A DNA stretch of 33,955 nt from Deltaproteobacteria bacterium (GTDB taxonomy: Bacteria > Desulfobacterota > Desulfuromonadia > Geobacterales > JAJYBI01), in contig JAJYBI010000036.1 of NCBI GenBank assembly GCA_021779095.1, positions 1-33,955 of the forward strand, in the 5' to 3' direction. Shown here one piece after another: positions 23,508 through 33,955 of this stretch (the first letter of the stretch is position 1; each line of letters begins with the position of its first letter). A program made the position numbers and the translations under genes. The notes under the pieces were generated by a model. That model was given only the letters and a program-made list of their open reading frames with translations. It did not search any database and was not told the DNA's origin.

Positions 23508-24815
23508 TTATTTCCGTCCCCGTATCTTCACACCCTTCATGAAACCATCATAGTTCCGCGTGATGAGGTGCGACTCAATCTGTGAAACAGTGTCCATACC
23601 GACGCCAACAGCGATAAGCAGAGCCGTACCACCAAAGTAGAAAGGCAAATTGAACTTGCCAATCAGTATTGACGGCAGTACGCACACCGCTGATATATAA
23701 ATAGCGCCAGCAAAGGTAAGCTTCGTCAGCACTCTATCGAGATGCTCGGACGTCTCTGTACCGGGACGTATACCAGGAATATACCCACCATGTTTTTTGA
23801 TGTTATCAGCGACATCAGCTGGGTTAAAAGTTACAGCCGTGTAGAAGTAACAGAAAAACACTATGAAGGCAACATAAAAAACATTATATACCCAGTTCCC
23901 TGGCGTCAGACTCTTGGAAGCCCTCTGAACCCAAGGAATATTGATAAAGTTCCCGACCGTTGCGGGGAACATGATGATCGACGACGCGAAAATGGGAGGT
24001 ATAACACCCGCCATATTCACCTTGAGCGGCAGGTGGGAAGACTGAGCACCAAACGTCTTAAGACCGACGACACGTTTTGCATAATGGATCGGTACGCGTC
24101 TCTGTCCACGCTCCACATATACGATTGCCCAGATGACGGCATACATCAGGACAAAAATGAAGATCAGCGTAAACAAGGACAACTGTCCGGTCGACATCAA
24201 CCGATAGCTGTTAGCAATCGCAGATGGAATACGGGCGACAATACCGGCAAAGATGATCAGGGAGATGCCATTTCCCAGACCTTTTTCCGACATCTGCTCA
24301 CCAAGCCACATGATGAACGCAGTACCGGCGGTGAGAGTAATGACCGTCATGATGCGAAAACCCCAGCCAGGTGAGGGAACAACCATCTCCCCGGCGGGGC
24401 CGCGCATGCTCTCCAGACCTATGCTGATACCAAGCGCCTGCACGACACTTAGCACAATGGTGCCGTAGCGAGTGTACTGAATAATCTTCTTTCTGCCGGA
24501 TTCCCCTTCTTTCGACAGCTTCTCAATCGACGGAACAACCACCTGCAGAAGCTGAAAGATAATAGAAGAAGAGATGTACGGCATGATGCCGAGCGCAAAA
24601 ACTGTCAGCTTCTGAAGAGCGCCACCGGAGAACATGTCGAACATCCCCAGCAACGTTCCTTGCGCCTGTTTGAAAAAATGAGCAAGCGCGGCGGTGTCGA
24701 TTCCAGGTGTAGGGACATGACACCCGATACGATACACCGCCAGCATTGAAAGAGAAAACAGAACTCGTTTTTTCAGTTCTGGGATTTTGGCAATATTCTG
24801 GAATGCCTCAAACAC
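23508..24815 (-). CDS. secY: Preprotein translocase subunit SecY
   Basis: 435 residues forming the ten-helix protein-conducting channel in the inner membrane. Recognisable segments include YRIGCHVPTPGIDTAAL near the start, the GIMPYISSSIIFQLL helix and the C5 loop with KRVVGLKTFGAQSSHLPLK. The start is GTG at 24815, overlapping the rplO stop by one base (TAGTG). Confidence 0.98.
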   Translation of the reverse strand: MFEAFQNIAKIPELKKRVLFSLSMLAVYRIGCHVPTPGIDTAALAHFFKQAQGTLLGMFDMFSGGALQKLTVFALGIMPYISSSIIFQLLQVVVPSIEKLSKEGESGRKKIIQYTRYGTIVLSVVQALGISIGLESMRGPAGEMVVPSPGWGFRIMTVITLTAGTAFIMWLGEQMSEKGLGNGISLIIFAGIVARIPSAIANSYRLMSTGQLSLFTLIFIFVLMYAVIWAIVYVERGQRRVPIHYAKRVVGLKTFGAQSSHLPLKVNMAGVIPPIFASSIIMFPATVGNFINIPWVQRASKSLTPGNWVYNVFYVAFIVFFCYFYTAVTFNPADVADNIKKHGGYIPGIRPGTETSEHLDRVLTKLTFAGAIYISAVCVLPSILIGKFNLPFYFGGTALLIAVGVGMDTVSQIESHLITRNYDGFMKGVKIRGRK

Positions 24816-25264
24816 TAGATCTCCTCAAACGTACCACCTGCGGCAGTAATCTTTTCCTTGGCCGAGGCGCTGAATTTGTGAGCCTTAATGGAAACGGATT
24901 TCGAGAGTTCACCTGTACCAAGCACCTTAACGCCGTCCGCTACTGCGCCGATCAGACCACATGCAAGCAGTGCGTCGGCATCGACAGTACTGCCAGCATC
25001 AAAAATCTCGAGCTGTCCGATGTTGACAATCGCATATACTTTTTTTGTGAGGGGAGTGAACCCGCGCTTCGGCAGACGGCGCTGCATAGGCATCTGACCG
25101 CCTTCAAAGCCGGCTTTGATATTGCCACCGCTCCGTGCCTTCTGCCCCTTGTGGCCTTTCGTTGCCGTCTTGCCATGGCCGGAGCCTGTGCCCCTGCCGA
25201 TACGTTTTCTATTTTTCGATGCTCCCAATGCGGGGCGCAGATCATTCAATTCCATTTTAGACAC
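24815..25264 (-). CDS. rplO: 50S ribosomal protein L15
   Basis: 149 residues. The N-terminal Gly/Lys-rich arm (GRGTGSGHGKTATKGHKGQK) and C-terminal globular half are typical. It ends one base into the secY GTG start, indicating tight coupling between L15 and SecY synthesis. Confidence 0.98.
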   Translation of the reverse strand: MSKMELNDLRPALGASKNRKRIGRGTGSGHGKTATKGHKGQKARSGGNIKAGFEGGQMPMQRRLPKRGFTPLTKKVYAIVNIGQLEIFDAGSTVDADALLACGLIGAVADGVKVLGTGELSKSVSIKAHKFSASAKEKITAAGGTFEEI

Positions 25265-25273
25265 CTCTATAGA

Positions 25274-25453
25274 TTACTCTTCTACCTTGACTAGGTGGGC
25301 TACTTTCCTGACCATGCCACGAACTTCAGGGGTATCCCCGAGAGTCACCGTCTTGTTGAGCTTATTAAGCCCAAGACCAAGCAGCACTGCGCGATGTGCC
25401 GACGGGCGTCCTATGTGGCTTCTTACGAGTGTTATCTTCAACTGGGTTGCCAT
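25274..25453 (-). CDS. rpmD: 50S ribosomal protein L30
   Basis: 59 residues ([20 protein letters not shown] at the start, [16 protein letters not shown] at the end), matching bacterial L30 in length and motifs. It lies between rpsE and rplO, the standard spc-operon position. Confidence 0.96.
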   Translation of the reverse strand: MATQLKITLVRSHIGRPSAHRAVLLGLGLNKLNKTVTLGDTPEVRGMVRKVAHLVKVEE

Positions 25454-25480
25454 GACATACTCCTAATATCAGTAAATCAA

Positions 25481-25969
25481 CTATTCCGCAGTTCCGCGAC
25501 GGGCCATGATCTCTTCCGGACTCCGGAGCGAGCGCAGACCTTCAAATGTTGCCTTGACAACATTATGCGGATTGTTGGATCCAAGACACTTGGAAAGGAT
25601 GTTGTGCACACCGGCAGATTCGAATACTGCACGAGCAGCCCCGCCAGCAATGACGCCAGTACCGGCGGAAGCGGGCTTCATGAGAACACGGCCTGCCCCG
25701 AAATGCCCAAGAACCTCATAAGGAATCGTTTCACCTTCCATGATAGGCACCTTGATCAGGTTTTTCTTGGCCTGCTCCACACCCTTGCGAATCGCCTCGG
25801 GAACCTCATGGGCCTTTCCGAGTCCGTATCCTACATATCCTGCACCATCGCCTACGACAACAAGTGCAGAAAAGCTGAACCGACGGCCACCCTTGACGAC
25901 TTTCGCGACACGGCTGATATGCACTACCCTGTCCGTCAGATTCAATTCATTTGGATTAATCTTAAGCAA
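25481..25969 (-). CDS. rpsE: 30S ribosomal protein S5
   Basis: 162 residues with the double-stranded RNA-binding domain ([19 protein letters not shown]) and the C-terminal fold containing [15 protein letters not shown]. The start is TTG at 25969, supported by GGAGG about 6 nt upstream; no better in-frame ATG precedes the conserved region. Confidence 0.97.
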   Translation of the reverse strand: MLKINPNELNLTDRVVHISRVAKVVKGGRRFSFSALVVVGDGAGYVGYGLGKAHEVPEAIRKGVEQAKKNLIKVPIMEGETIPYEVLGHFGAGRVLMKPASAGTGVIAGGAARAVFESAGVHNILSKCLGSNNPHNVVKATFEGLRSLRSPEEIMARRGTAE

Positions 25970-25992
25970 AGCCCGCCTCCTTGAAATTCTTG

Positions 25993-26361
25993 CTAGAACA
26001 CCAAACCGTTTTCTCTTGCTGACTCGGCAAGTGCCTTGATCCTACCATGATACAGAAAGCCGCTCCGGTCGAAGACAACGGTCGTAATCTGTTTTTCCAG
26101 GGTACGCTTTGCGATCACTGCCCCGACCTTCTTGGCAGCCTCCACATTTCCCGTATGTGCCAATCCGGTGGACACCTCATCCAGAAGTGTCGATGCAGAC
26201 GCGAGAGTCGTACCAGTCGTGTCGTCGATCACCTGCGCATAGATATGACTGGCAGTTTTAAATACGCTCAGTCTTGGACGAGTACCGGTACCCGAAATCT
26301 TTTTTCTGACACGGACTTTCCGCTTCAAACGGGCGATTTTTTTATCAGCTAGCGAACTCAC
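25993..26361 (-). CDS. rplR: 50S ribosomal protein L18
   Basis: 122 residues. 5S rRNA-binding protein with [20 protein letters not shown] and [24 protein letters not shown] at the C-terminus. GTG start at 26361 with AAGGAGA upstream. Between rplF and rpsE. Confidence 0.97.
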   Translation of the reverse strand: MSSLADKKIARLKRKVRVRKKISGTGTRPRLSVFKTASHIYAQVIDDTTGTTLASASTLLDEVSTGLAHTGNVEAAKKVGAVIAKRTLEKQITTVVFDRSGFLYHGRIKALAESARENGLVF

Positions 26362-26382
26362 TGTGCTTCTCCTTAGTTCAGA

Positions 26383-26922
26383 CTATTTTTTGCCAGTCTT
26401 ACCGGCTTTCCTCAGAATGGTCTCGTCCGCATACTTGATGCCCTTGCCCTTGTACGGTTCGGGTCCACGGAAAGACCTGATCTTTGCTGCCGTCTCGCCA
26501 ACAAGTTCCTTGTCAATCCCCTTCACGACGAGTTTGGTCATCTTGTCAACTTCGACCGTTACCCCTTGAGGGAGTTTATAGTTAATCGGGTGGGAATATC
26601 CCAGGCTCAGGTTCAGCACATCGCCCTTCGCCTCGGCACGATAGCCGACGCCGTTGATTTCCAGAGACGTTTCGAACCCTTTTGTAACACCGGTTACCAT
26701 GTTGTTGACGAGAGTTCTCGTCAGGCCATGGGCAGAACGTGACTTAATTGAGTCATCTTTGCGGGTCACCGCAATCGAATTGCCGCTCACATCGACAGTT
26801 ACTGCATCCATGATCTTCCTGCTGAGAGACCCCTTTGGGCCGTCTACCTTCACAGTGCAATCAACGACCAGAACCTTCACGCCCTGAGGGATTTCTATGG
26901 GAAGTTTACCTATCCTAGACAT
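26383..26922 (-). CDS. rplF: 50S ribosomal protein L6
   Basis: 179 residues, starting [15 protein letters not shown] and ending [16 protein letters not shown] plus a Lys-rich tail. ATG at 26922 has AAGGAG 8 nt upstream; a TTG two codons earlier is in frame but less likely. Confidence 0.97.
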   Translation of the reverse strand: MSRIGKLPIEIPQGVKVLVVDCTVKVDGPKGSLSRKIMDAVTVDVSGNSIAVTRKDDSIKSRSAHGLTRTLVNNMVTGVTKGFETSLEINGVGYRAEAKGDVLNLSLGYSHPINYKLPQGVTVEVDKMTKLVVKGIDKELVGETAAKIRSFRGPEPYKGKGIKYADETILRKAGKTGKK

Positions 26923-26944
26923 CTGCAATACTCCTTGACGTAAG

Positions 26945-27343
26945 TTACCAGACAGTACAGATTACTTCGCCACCCACACCAGCCTCACGAGCGGCTTTAT
27001 CTGAAAGTATTCCCTTTGAGGTGGAAAGGATCGCGATCCCCATCCCACTCTTTACATTCGGGATTTCAGTATTCTTTACGTAATTACGACTACCCGGTTT
27101 GCTGATTCTCTTGATCTCTGTGATAATCGGGTCTTTTTCATCGATGTATTTAAGATAAACCCGCAGTATCCCCTGCTTCTGGTCCGCGATTACCTTATAA
27201 TTCTTAATGAATCCTTCGTTCTTCAGTACAGAAGCAACGCTTACCTTCAGATTGGACGAGGGAATGTCCACCTTCTGGTGTTTTACCATGCTGGCATTTC
27301 TGATTCTGGTAAGCATATCTGCAATGGGGTCTGTCATCGACAT
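26945..27343 (-). CDS. rpsH: 30S ribosomal protein S8
   Basis: 132 residues. Central-domain 16S binder and classical translational repressor of the spc operon. [15 protein letters not shown] at the start and [20 protein letters not shown] at the end are diagnostic. ATG at 27343 (MSMTDP) has GGAG 8 nt upstream. Confidence 0.97.
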   Translation of the reverse strand: MSMTDPIADMLTRIRNASMVKHQKVDIPSSNLKVSVASVLKNEGFIKNYKVIADQKQGILRVYLKYIDEKDPIITEIKRISKPGSRNYVKNTEIPNVKSGMGIAILSTSKGILSDKAAREAGVGGEVICTVW

Positions 27344-27371
27344 CGAGTCTACTCCTCTTACGTAACGTGTA

Positions 27372-27557
27372 TTACCAACTGGATTTGGTAACGCCAGGGA
27401 TGAGTCCGCTGGAAGCGTATTTCCTCAGGCAAATTCTGCACATGTCAAACTTACGGTAATATGCGCGCGGACGGCCACAGATCGGGCATCTGTTATATTC
27501 GCGTACTTTAAATTTGCTGCCGCGCTGTGCTTTGATGATCATCGATTTCTTTGCCAC
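27372..27557 (-). CDS. rpsN: 30S ribosomal protein S14, zinc-binding type Z
   Basis: 61 residues with Cys24, Cys27, Cys40 and Cys43 (RCPICGRP and [10 protein letters not shown]). The short zinc form is sometimes named rpsZ. Between rplE and rpsH. Confidence 0.97.
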   Translation of the reverse strand: MAKKSMIIKAQRGSKFKVREYNRCPICGRPRAYYRKFDMCRICLRKYASSGLIPGVTKSSW

Positions 27558-27577
27558 GAATCTTCCTCCGAACGAGT

Positions 27578-28117
27578 TTAGTTCCTGAACGGCATGCCAA
27601 AGGATTTCAGAAGAGCCTTACCTTCCTCGTCCGTCTTTGCAGTCGTAACGATACAAATATTCATCCCCTTGACCTTGTCAATTTTATCATACTCGATCTC
27701 GGGAAAGATGATTTGCTCCTTAATGCCGAGAGAGTAATTGCCGGCGCCGTCAAATGCCTTGCCCGACACACCCTTGAAGTCCCTTACACGCGGCAGGGCT
27801 ACATTGATGAGCCGGTCGAGGAACTCGTACATCTTCTCCCTGCGCAACGTAACCATACAGCCGATCGGCATACCTTCGCGGAGTTTGAATGACGCAATAG
27901 ACTTTTTCGCCTTGGTGATTACGGCCTTCTGGCCTGTTATCGCCGCCAACTCCTCAACCGCAGAATCAAGAATTTTCACATTCTGGATTGCTTCGCCAAG
28001 ACCCATATTTATAACGATCTTGTCAATTTTAGGTGCCTGCATCACGTTAGTGTAGCCGAACTCCTTGGTGAGGTTCGCTACTATCTCTTTATCGTAAAGC
28101 TCTTTAAGCCGTGCCAT
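27578..28117 (-). CDS. rplE: 50S ribosomal protein L5
   Basis: 179 residues. 5S rRNA-binding protein of the central protuberance ([45 protein letters not shown]). The ATG at 28117 follows GGAGG by 5 nt; the frame is open eight codons upstream into rplX but without ribosome binding site support. Confidence 0.97.
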   Translation of the reverse strand: MARLKELYDKEIVANLTKEFGYTNVMQAPKIDKIVINMGLGEAIQNVKILDSAVEELAAITGQKAVITKAKKSIASFKLREGMPIGCMVTLRREKMYEFLDRLINVALPRVRDFKGVSGKAFDGAGNYSLGIKEQIIFPEIEYDKIDKVKGMNICIVTTAKTDEEGKALLKSFGMPFRN

Positions 28118-28130
28118 TCGTTCCTCCGGA

Positions 28131-28457
28131 CTATTTATCAAAAGACTCGCCGCATTTGACGCAGACGCGGGCTTTTTTGCCGTCTTCCAAGACGTTTATC
28201 CTGGTACGCACGGGCTTAGCGCACTTCCCGCAGTACATCATGACATTGGATATATGAACAGGGGCTTCCTTCTCAACAATGCCGCCGGGTTCATTACCAC
28301 GCGCGCGGGTATGTCTCTTGACGATATTCAGTCCCTCGACAAGAACGCCTTCACGTTTGGGCAGGATCTGCAGAACCTTGCCGGATTTGCTCTTATCCTT
28401 GCCTGCAATGACTACGACGGTATCGCCTTTTTTTACATGAAACTTATTGCCTTGCAT
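28131..28457 (-). CDS. rplX: 50S ribosomal protein L24
   Basis: 108 residues. Assembly initiator with the KOW motif ([20 protein letters not shown]) and two CxxC pairs near the C-terminus ([16 protein letters not shown]), a possible zinc site. Between rplN and rplE. Confidence 0.97.
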   Translation of the reverse strand: MQGNKFHVKKGDTVVVIAGKDKSKSGKVLQILPKREGVLVEGLNIVKRHTRARGNEPGGIVEKEAPVHISNVMMYCGKCAKPVRTRINVLEDGKKARVCVKCGESFDK

Positions 28458-28476
28458 CGGAATCTCCCCACGGAAA

Positions 28477-28845
28477 TTAAAGCACTTCGGGTGCGAGCGA
28501 AATGATCTTCATGAATTTTTTAGCGCGAAGCTCACGGGCGACCGGACCGAAAATACGGGTGCCTACCGGTTCACGCTGGTTGTTGATGACAACACCGGAA
28601 TTCCCGTCGAAACGGATGTAGGAACCGTCAGGACGGCCAATCTCCTTGGCTGTACGCACGACGACAACCTTCACCACGTCGCCCTTTTTTACCTTGGAGT
28701 TAGGAATGGCCTCTTTGACCGAGGCGACGATAATATCACCGATGCTGGCGTACTTACGCTTGGAGCCGCCAAGAACCTTAATACAAAAAAGCTTCTTAGC
28801 ACCGGAGTTATCTGCGACATCTAGTATGGTTTGCATCTGTATCAT
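28477..28845 (-). CDS. rplN: 50S ribosomal protein L14
   Basis: 122 residues, starting [19 protein letters not shown] and containing [20 protein letters not shown]. Interface protein near the 30S subunit. GGGAG lies 6 nt before the ATG. It starts the spc operon half of the supercluster. Confidence 0.98.
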   Translation of the reverse strand: MIQMQTILDVADNSGAKKLFCIKVLGGSKRKYASIGDIIVASVKEAIPNSKVKKGDVVKVVVVRTAKEIGRPDGSYIRFDGNSGVVINNQREPVGTRIFGPVARELRAKKFMKIISLAPEVL

Positions 28846-28858
28846 GGAATACTCCCGC

Positions 28859-29116
28859 CTACGCGCTCTTGTCGATAATCTGCCGTACCTTCCAGCGTTT
28901 ATCCTTGCTCAACGGCCGCGACTCAACGATGACAACACGGTCACCAATCTTGCAGCTGTTTTCCTCATCATGTGCCTTGTACTTTACGGAACGTTTTACA
29001 TACTTGTTGTAGAGGGAATGCTTGACGAGCCAGTCCACCTTAACGACAACGGTCTTATCCATCTTGTCGCTGACCACTACACCGGTCTGAATCTTCCTGT
29101 TGCCACGCTCACTCAT
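28859..29116 (-). CDS. rpsQ: 30S ribosomal protein S17
   Basis: 85 residues. Primary 16S rRNA binder with an OB fold ([37 protein letters not shown]). It ends the S10 operon half of the cluster, 13 nt before rplN. Confidence 0.97.
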   Translation of the reverse strand: MSERGNRKIQTGVVVSDKMDKTVVVKVDWLVKHSLYNKYVKRSVKYKAHDEENSCKIGDRVVIVESRPLSKDKRWKVRQIIDKSA

Positions 29117-29125
29117 ATGGACCTC

Positions 29126-29314
29126 TTAACCCTTTTTTGCCTGAAGTAAGGTTTTCACCCGCGCCACATCCTTCCGGATGGACCCAAGCCGTGCCGTATT
29201 TTCAAGACGGCCGGTATGCAGCTGGAACTTCAGGTTAAAATACTCCTGAGCCAGCTCCTTTTCCTTCGACCGAAGCTCTTCAACACCCAGATTCTGCAGC
29301 TCGTTAACCTTCAT
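29126..29314 (-). CDS. rpmC: 50S ribosomal protein L29
   Basis: 62 residues, [20 protein letters not shown] then [18 protein letters not shown]. The ATG at 29314 fits the family start; in-frame codons upstream lie inside rplP. The gene overlaps the rplP 3' end by 11 nt. Confidence 0.95.
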   Translation of the reverse strand: MKVNELQNLGVEELRSKEKELAQEYFNLKFQLHTGRLENTARLGSIRKDVARVKTLLQAKKG

Positions 29315-29726
29315 GATTATCATTCCTCGATACGAATTTAGTCGGAATCGGAAGTTTGTGTGCTGCAAGCCGGAACGCCTCACGTGCAATCTCTTCCGAA
29401 ACGCCTTCCATTTCGTACAGCACTCTGCCAGGCTTGATCACACATACCCAGGAATCAGGCGAACCTTTACCTTTGCCCATACGCGTCTCGGCAGGCTTTG
29501 CCGTGAGCGGTTTGTCGGGAAAGATACGAATCCAGATCTTGCCACCCCTTTTGATGTAGCGGGTCATGGCGATACGACCAGCCTCTATCTGACGGGAATC
29601 AAGCCAGCCGCAGTCGGTTGCCTGCAGACCGAACTCGCCGAAAGCCAGACTTGCGCCACGCTGTGCAGCACCAGTCATACGACCTTTCATCTGTTTTCTA
29701 TGCTTAACTCGTTTCGGCATCAACAT
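29304..29726 (-). CDS. rplP: 50S ribosomal protein L16
   Basis: 140 residues, [19 protein letters not shown] at the start, then [20 protein letters not shown] core and [17 protein letters not shown] segment. It helps position A-site tRNA. ATG at 29726 with GAGGAG upstream. Overlaps rpmC. Confidence 0.97.
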   Translation of the reverse strand: MLMPKRVKHRKQMKGRMTGAAQRGASLAFGEFGLQATDCGWLDSRQIEAGRIAMTRYIKRGGKIWIRIFPDKPLTAKPAETRMGKGKGSPDSWVCVIKPGRVLYEMEGVSEEIAREAFRLAAHKLPIPTKFVSRNDNHEG

Positions 29727-29740
29727 GACAAAAAACTCCT

Positions 29741-30379
29741 CTAACTATTTTGACCGGCGAGAATTTCCCCTTTATAAAGGAGAACCTTGACGCCGATAAT
29801 GCCGTAGGTGGTTTTTGCTTCGGCAAAACCGTAATCGATATCGGCGCGCAGGGTATGAAGAGGCACGCGGCCCTCGCGATACCACTCGGTCCTCGACATC
29901 TCAGCGCCACCTAGTCGACCAGAGCAGGTAATCTTGATCCCCTTGGCCCCGAACTTTAGCGCAGAGGTAACACTCTTCTTCATGGCGCGACGGAAAGCAA
30001 CGCGACGCTCAAGCTGGAGTGCGACGTTTTCAGCAACGAGCTGTGCATCAAGCTCCGGCTTGCGTACCTCCTGGATGTTCAGGAAGATCTCGCTTTCGGT
30101 CAATTTCGCCAGATCCTTCTTGAGCGATTCGACCTCGGACCCCTTTTTGCCGATGATCAACCCCGGACGTGCGGTATAGATGTTGACCTTCGCCTTGTTA
30201 GCCGCCCGCTCTATCTCAATCTTGGAGACACCAGAGTGATACAGCTTTTTCTTCAGAAAGTTGCGCAGCTTGAGGTCTTCGTGCAGCAACTTGGAAAAAT
30301 CAGCCTTCGCGTACCACTTGGAATCCCAAGTCTTTGTTACACCAAGCCTGAATCCGACAGGATTTACTTTCTGGCCCAA
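29741..30379 (-). CDS. rpsC: 30S ribosomal protein S3
   Basis: 212 residues. KH domain ([20 protein letters not shown]) and C-terminal domain ([20 protein letters not shown]). Forms the mRNA entry tunnel with S4 and S5. Between rplV and rplP. Confidence 0.98.
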   Translation of the reverse strand: MGQKVNPVGFRLGVTKTWDSKWYAKADFSKLLHEDLKLRNFLKKKLYHSGVSKIEIERAANKAKVNIYTARPGLIIGKKGSEVESLKKDLAKLTESEIFLNIQEVRKPELDAQLVAENVALQLERRVAFRRAMKKSVTSALKFGAKGIKITCSGRLGGAEMSRTEWYREGRVPLHTLRADIDYGFAEAKTTYGIIGVKVLLYKGEILAGQNS

Positions 30380-30404
30380 AACACCACCTCCACTGATATA
30401 CGTA

Positions 30405-30740
30405 CTATTTCGTATCCGACAGTGTCACGCTGATGTGACTCGTCGGTTTGCGTATCTTGCTTGCTCTCCCCATGGCCCGCGGTACGTAGCGTTTGAGGAC
30501 CGTACCACCATCGACGAATATCGTCTTAACGTAGAGTCGATCTACATCGGCAACACCCTTCTGCTCGGCATTGGCCACTGCTGAACTCAGCAGCTTGGAT
30601 ACAAGCTTTGCCGAAGGCTGCGGAGAGAACTTGAGTATGTTCAGGGCGTCCTGTATCCCTCTGCCCCGGATCATATCAACAACGAGACGCGTTTTCCTCG
30701 GGGACAGACGTACAGTCGAAAGTTTTGCGCTGGCTTCCAT
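30405..30740 (-). CDS. rplV: 50S ribosomal protein L22
   Basis: 111 residues ([20 protein letters not shown], then [20 protein letters not shown]), including the extended loop that lines the peptide exit tunnel. Confidence 0.98.
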   Translation of the reverse strand: MEASAKLSTVRLSPRKTRLVVDMIRGRGIQDALNILKFSPQPSAKLVSKLLSSAVANAEQKGVADVDRLYVKTIFVDGGTVLKRYVPRAMGRASKIRKPTSHISVTLSDTK

Positions 30741-30761
30741 GCAACAACTCCTTAATGAAGG

Positions 30762-31043
30762 TTACTTCTTTTTCAGTTTGCTCTTCTTGTCTGCCGCATG
30801 ACCGTAGAACGTCCGTGTCGGAGCAAACTCGCCGAGCTTGTGGCCAACCATATTTTCCGACACGAACACAGGTACGAACTTACGCCCGTTGTGCACGGCA
30901 AACGTGAGACCAATGAAATCGGGAGTGATCGTTGAACGACGCGACCAGGTCTTGATTACCCGTTTCGATGATGGAGATTCGTTCTGTACCTTTTTTTCCA
31001 GGTGACCATCTACAAAAGGTCCCTTTTTAATCGAACGTGCCAT
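30762..31043 (-). CDS. rpsS: 30S ribosomal protein S19
   Basis: 93 residues, [19 protein letters not shown] at the start and the [19 protein letters not shown] segment near the end. Head protein near the A site. 18 nt after rplB. Confidence 0.98.
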   Translation of the reverse strand: MARSIKKGPFVDGHLEKKVQNESPSSKRVIKTWSRRSTITPDFIGLTFAVHNGRKFVPVFVSENMVGHKLGEFAPTRTFYGHAADKKSKLKKK

Positions 31044-31061
31044 GTGCTAAACCTCTGTAAT

Positions 31062-31886
31062 TTATTTCGTACGCTTCTTGACGATGAAGCGGGAAGATAC
31101 CTTGTTCGTGCGGGTCTTGTAACCCTTGGTCGGAATACCCCAAGGAGTAACGGGGTGACGACCACCGGAGGTCCGGCCTTCACCACCGCCGTGCGGATGA
31201 TCAACCGGGTTCATGGCAACACCACGGACCTTCGGACGCTTGCCCAGCCAGCGAGAGCGACCGGCCTTGCCAATGGAAACCTTCTCGTGATCGATGTTGC
31301 CGACCTGCCCTATGGTCGCGATGCACTCGAGAAGGACGAGACGCACCTCGCCGGACGGGAGCTTGACCTGGGCATACTTGCCCTCTTTGGCCATGAGCTG
31401 TGCAAACACGCCAGCGCTGCGCACCAGCTGCGCACCTTTGCCGATCTTCAGCTCCACATTGTGAATGATCGTACCGAGCGGAATCGACTTCAGCGGCAGT
31501 GTGTTGCCCGGCTTGATGTCGGCACTCACACTGGCGATAACCGTATCACCGACAGAGAGCCCGAGCGGTGCAAGGATGTACCGCTTTTCGCCATCTGCAT
31601 AGTTCAGAAGCGCAATCCTGGCGCTACGGTTCGGGTCGTACTCGATGGTGGCAACCTTTGCAGGGATGTCACGCTTGTCACGACGGAAATCGATTATCCG
31701 ATACTTTTGCTTGTGACCGCCGCCGATATGACGGGACGTTATCCGGCCGAAGCTGTTTCTGCCGCCGGATTTTTTCAGCGATTGAAGAAGAGACTTCTCC
31801 GGTGACGTGCTGGTAATCTCCTCAAACGTGGAACAGGTCTGGTGCCTGCGCCCTGCGGATGTCGGTTTGTAGCTTTTGATACCCAT
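31062..31886 (-). CDS. rplB: 50S ribosomal protein L2
   Basis: 274 residues. Peptidyl-transferase-centre protein; the conserved [20 protein letters not shown] loop with the critical His is intact. OB and SH3-like domains are complete. Confidence 0.98.
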   Translation of the reverse strand: MGIKSYKPTSAGRRHQTCSTFEEITSTSPEKSLLQSLKKSGGRNSFGRITSRHIGGGHKQKYRIIDFRRDKRDIPAKVATIEYDPNRSARIALLNYADGEKRYILAPLGLSVGDTVIASVSADIKPGNTLPLKSIPLGTIIHNVELKIGKGAQLVRSAGVFAQLMAKEGKYAQVKLPSGEVRLVLLECIATIGQVGNIDHEKVSIGKAGRSRWLGKRPKVRGVAMNPVDHPHGGGEGRTSGGRHPVTPWGIPTKGYKTRTNKVSSRFIVKKRTK

Positions 31887-31907
31887 GGTTACAACTCCAA
31901 TATAGGT

Positions 31908-32192
31908 TTAAACTTCAAAGAAATCGACGTTGCTGCCCTCTTTCAGGGATACGTACGCCTTCTTCCAGTTGGATCTCTTGCCGACCTGTCTGCCGACGCG
32001 CTTAAGCTTGCCTGCAACGTTGACCGTTTTGACGGCAGTCACTTCGACCTTGAAAAGCTTCTCTACAGCTTCCTTGATCTCGATCTTGTTGGCCGACCGC
32101 TCAACTTCAAACGCGATGACATTCTTTGCGTCTTTTTCAAGCGTCGTTTTTTCCGTAACAAGAGGTTTCCTGATTACACCATAGATATTCAT
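31908..32192 (-). CDS. rplW: 50S ribosomal protein L23
   Basis: 94 residues ([19 protein letters not shown]). Sits at the tunnel exit and docks trigger factor and SRP. Overlaps the rplD stop by 4 nt (ATGA). Confidence 0.97.
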   Translation of the reverse strand: MNIYGVIRKPLVTEKTTLEKDAKNVIAFEVERSANKIEIKEAVEKLFKVEVTAVKTVNVAGKLKRVGRQVGKRSNWKKAYVSLKEGSNVDFFEV

Positions 32193-32812
32193 GGCTTCAA
32201 TGCTCCTTCCACCTTCCGCACAGCATCCTGGGTGAAGATGATCTGCTTATACTTCAGCATGTCGTGAATATTCAGCGACTCGCCCTTGAGAATCTTGACG
32301 CCCTTCACGTTACGAGCGGAAAGCTCCAGATTCCGGCCCAGTTCTTCGGTGATAATGATCGTCTTATCGATATCGAAGTCATTAAGCACCTTGACGAAAC
32401 CCTTGGTGGATACAGCGTCCAGAGCCAGATTATCCAGAACGGTGATGCCGTTTTCTTGATACAGGAAGGTCAGTGCGGAGCGAAGAGCAGCTTTGCGGGC
32501 CTTCTTGTTCATGACCAGGTTGTAGGTCTTTGCCTGGGGACCAAACGCAACACCACCGCCCGGATACTGGGGTGCGCGAGAGCAACCCTGACGGGCATTG
32601 CCCGTCCCCTTCTGCTTGAACGGCTTCTTACCCGTACCGGACACCGCAGAGCGATTCTTCACACCCACAGTCCCGGCGCGACGGTTCGTAAGCTGGATTT
32701 TGAGTGCCTCGTGCATGAGATACTCTTTCACTTCAGCGTTAAATACGCTGTCGTCCAGTTCCATCTCACCCACTTTGTTTTTCTTGATATCGTAAATGTC
32801 TATGGTAGCCAT
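32189..32812 (-). CDS. rplD: 50S ribosomal protein L4
   Basis: 207 residues. The extended tunnel loop ([20 protein letters not shown]) is intact. In enteric bacteria L4 autoregulates the S10 operon; whether it does here is not visible. Couples to rplW by ATGA overlap. Confidence 0.98.
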   Translation of the reverse strand: MATIDIYDIKKNKVGEMELDDSVFNAEVKEYLMHEALKIQLTNRRAGTVGVKNRSAVSGTGKKPFKQKGTGNARQGCSRAPQYPGGGVAFGPQAKTYNLVMNKKARKAALRSALTFLYQENGITVLDNLALDAVSTKGFVKVLNDFDIDKTIIITEELGRNLELSARNVKGVKILKGESLNIHDMLKYKQIIFTQDAVRKVEGALKP

Positions 32813-32833
32813 ACCTATCTCCAGAACTGCAGA

Positions 32834-33466
32834 TTACCCTGCCTTGACGCTGTCCTTGATAATAACCACGCCGTTCTTTGCACCCGGAACAGCACCCTTG
32901 ATGAGCAACAGGTTGTCAGCAACATCAACCCTAACCACCTGAAGTCTCTGCAGCGTTACCCGCTCATTACCCATCTGACCGGGCATCTTCTTGTTCTTGA
33001 ATACACGCGACGGGGTAGCCGAACACCCGATGGAACCCGGCGCACGATGGAAACGCGAACCGTGGGACGACCGTCCGCCCTTGAAACCCCATCGTTTGAT
33101 GACGCCCTGGAAGCCTTTACCGATGCTGGTGCCTGTTACGTCGATAATGTCACCTACCGAAAAGAGATCGGCAGACACAACATCGCCCAGCGCATACCGA
33201 TCAATCTCGCTGATCCTGAATTCGCGCAGGTAACGGAAGGTACCTTTGCCGGCACTTTTGCAGTGACCAACCAGCGGACGGTTCTGTTTAACGGCATCAG
33301 TCTCTTCAAACCCGAGCTGTATGGCATTGTAACCGTCGTTCTCGACTGTCTTTTTCTGCAGGACAACACAGGGACCTGCCTGGACTACGGTTACCGGAAT
33401 CCGGGTGCCATCGTCGGCAAATACATGCGTCATTCCAAGTTTCTTTGCTATCAATCCCTTATTCAT
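32834..33466 (-). CDS. rplC: 50S ribosomal protein L3
   Basis: 210 residues, [20 protein letters not shown] at the start and the [20 protein letters not shown] / [12 protein letters not shown] core. Binds near the peptidyl-transferase centre. Confidence 0.98.
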   Translation of the reverse strand: MNKGLIAKKLGMTHVFADDGTRIPVTVVQAGPCVVLQKKTVENDGYNAIQLGFEETDAVKQNRPLVGHCKSAGKGTFRYLREFRISEIDRYALGDVVSADLFSVGDIIDVTGTSIGKGFQGVIKRWGFKGGRSSHGSRFHRAPGSIGCSATPSRVFKNKKMPGQMGNERVTLQRLQVVRVDVADNLLLIKGAVPGAKNGVVIIKDSVKAG

Positions 33467-33489
33467 GGTTGAGCCCTGTCCTTAAAGTC

Positions 33490-33798
33490 TTAAAGCTTTA
33501 TCTCAACATCAACGCCGGCAGAAAGGTCAAGTTTCATCAGCGCATCCACCGTCTGCTGTGTCGGATCAAGTATATCGATCAGTCTCTTGTGCGTCCTGAT
33601 CTCGAACTGTTCCCGGGACTTCTTGTCGACGTGGGGACCGCGGAGGACGCAGTACTTGTTGATCTGCGTCGGAAGCGGGATCGGCCCCGCCACACGGGCA
33701 CCGGTTCTTTTCGCAGTATCTACAATTTCACCGACCGACTGGTCGAGCAGCTTATGATCGTACGCCTTCAAACGAATTCTTATCTTCTGACTTGGCAT
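33490..33798 (-). CDS. rpsJ: 30S ribosomal protein S10
   Basis: 102 residues, [20 protein letters not shown] at the start and [19 protein letters not shown] in the loop. It also acts with NusB in antitermination. GAGGAAAC lies before the ATG; only 20 nt separate it from tuf, so no separate S10 promoter is apparent. Confidence 0.98.
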   Translation of the reverse strand: MPSQKIRIRLKAYDHKLLDQSVGEIVDTAKRTGARVAGPIPLPTQINKYCVLRGPHVDKKSREQFEIRTHKRLIDILDPTQQTVDALMKLDLSAGVDVEIKL

Positions 33799-33818
33799 TG
33801 TTTCCTCGTATCAATCTC

Positions 33819-33955
33819 TTATTCGATAATGGAGCTGACGACGCCGGCGCCGACGGTGCGGCCGCCTTCACGGATCGCGAAGCGCAGACCTTCGTCCATG
33901 GCGATCGGAGTGATCAGGTTGACGGTGACTCCGATGTTGTCGCCCGGCATGACCA
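33819..33955 (-). CDS. tuf: Elongation factor Tu, C-terminal end only (window edge)
   Basis: The last ~44 codons of EF-Tu domain III ([20 protein letters not shown], then [20 protein letters not shown] and the final IE). The gene continues beyond the right edge. It is the gene upstream of rpsJ, as in many bacteria where tuf leads into the S10 operon. Confidence 0.97.
   Translation of the reverse strand, partial: VMPGDNIGVTVNLITPIAMDEGLRFAIREGGRTVGAGVVSSIIE

Noticed and set aside
32264..33472. 402-codon plus-strand frame opposite rplD and rplC
   Set aside because: It spans two ribosomal protein genes and their spacer, with no family features; a codon-usage shadow.

Overview
The window is a G+C-rich chromosomal segment that most resembles the Geobacterales (Geobacter and relatives). 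The evidence is a nifHDK cluster beside an ANTAR-type response regulator and a multi-PAS/GAF histidine kinase (the GnfR/GnfK arrangement reported for Geobacter sulfurreducens), next to a complete S10-spc-alpha ribosomal supercluster. The genus assignment is inference; no 16S rRNA or other marker is present.

Layout, left to right. (1) 1-1440, minus: the 5' part of nifE (possibly nifEN), running off the left edge, with a sigma-54 promoter and a leader terminator. (2) 1643-4042, minus: a SAM methyltransferase, peptide deformylase and a rhomboid protease. (3) 4098-6803, minus: a membrane PAS-PAS-GAF-PAS histidine kinase, the likely GnfK. (4) 7003-11250, minus: nifH-nifD-nifK with a sigma-54 promoter, a terminator-bearing leader, and an intrinsic terminator after nifK. 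(5) 11565-12206, minus: the REC-ANTAR antiterminator, probable gnfR, with its own candidate sigma-54 promoter. (6) 12248-18331, plus: a TetR regulator with promoter and operator, a HlyD-type adaptor, two ABC ATPases, a 23-codon coupling ORF and two ABC-2 permeases (ybhGFSR-like exporter with ybhF split). (7) 18359-18755, minus: a small ferritin-like protein. (8) 18779-33955, minus: rplQ-rpoA-rpsD-rpsK-rpsM-rpmJ-map-adk-secY-rplO ... rpsJ and the 3' end of tuf; infA is not at its usual place between map and rpmJ.

How it fits together. The nifH and nifE leaders share the core CCGGCAAAGGCGCC. In each, an AAAGGC hexaloop hairpin competes with an intrinsic terminator whose 5' arm begins at the same AAAGGCGCC. 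This is the RNA architecture expected for ANTAR antiterminators, and the probable ANTAR protein lies just upstream of nifH. So nif expression probably needs sigma-54 initiation followed by GnfR-mediated read-through.

The most unusual observation is a 51-bp G/C-homopolymer palindrome inserted in frame within nifE, adding 17 codons. A different, 90-bp nested palindrome lies between nifD and nifK and supplies the nifD stop codon. A 9-bp tandem repeat lies between nifH and nifD. The structural nif genes have thus been invaded by small repeats at three places.
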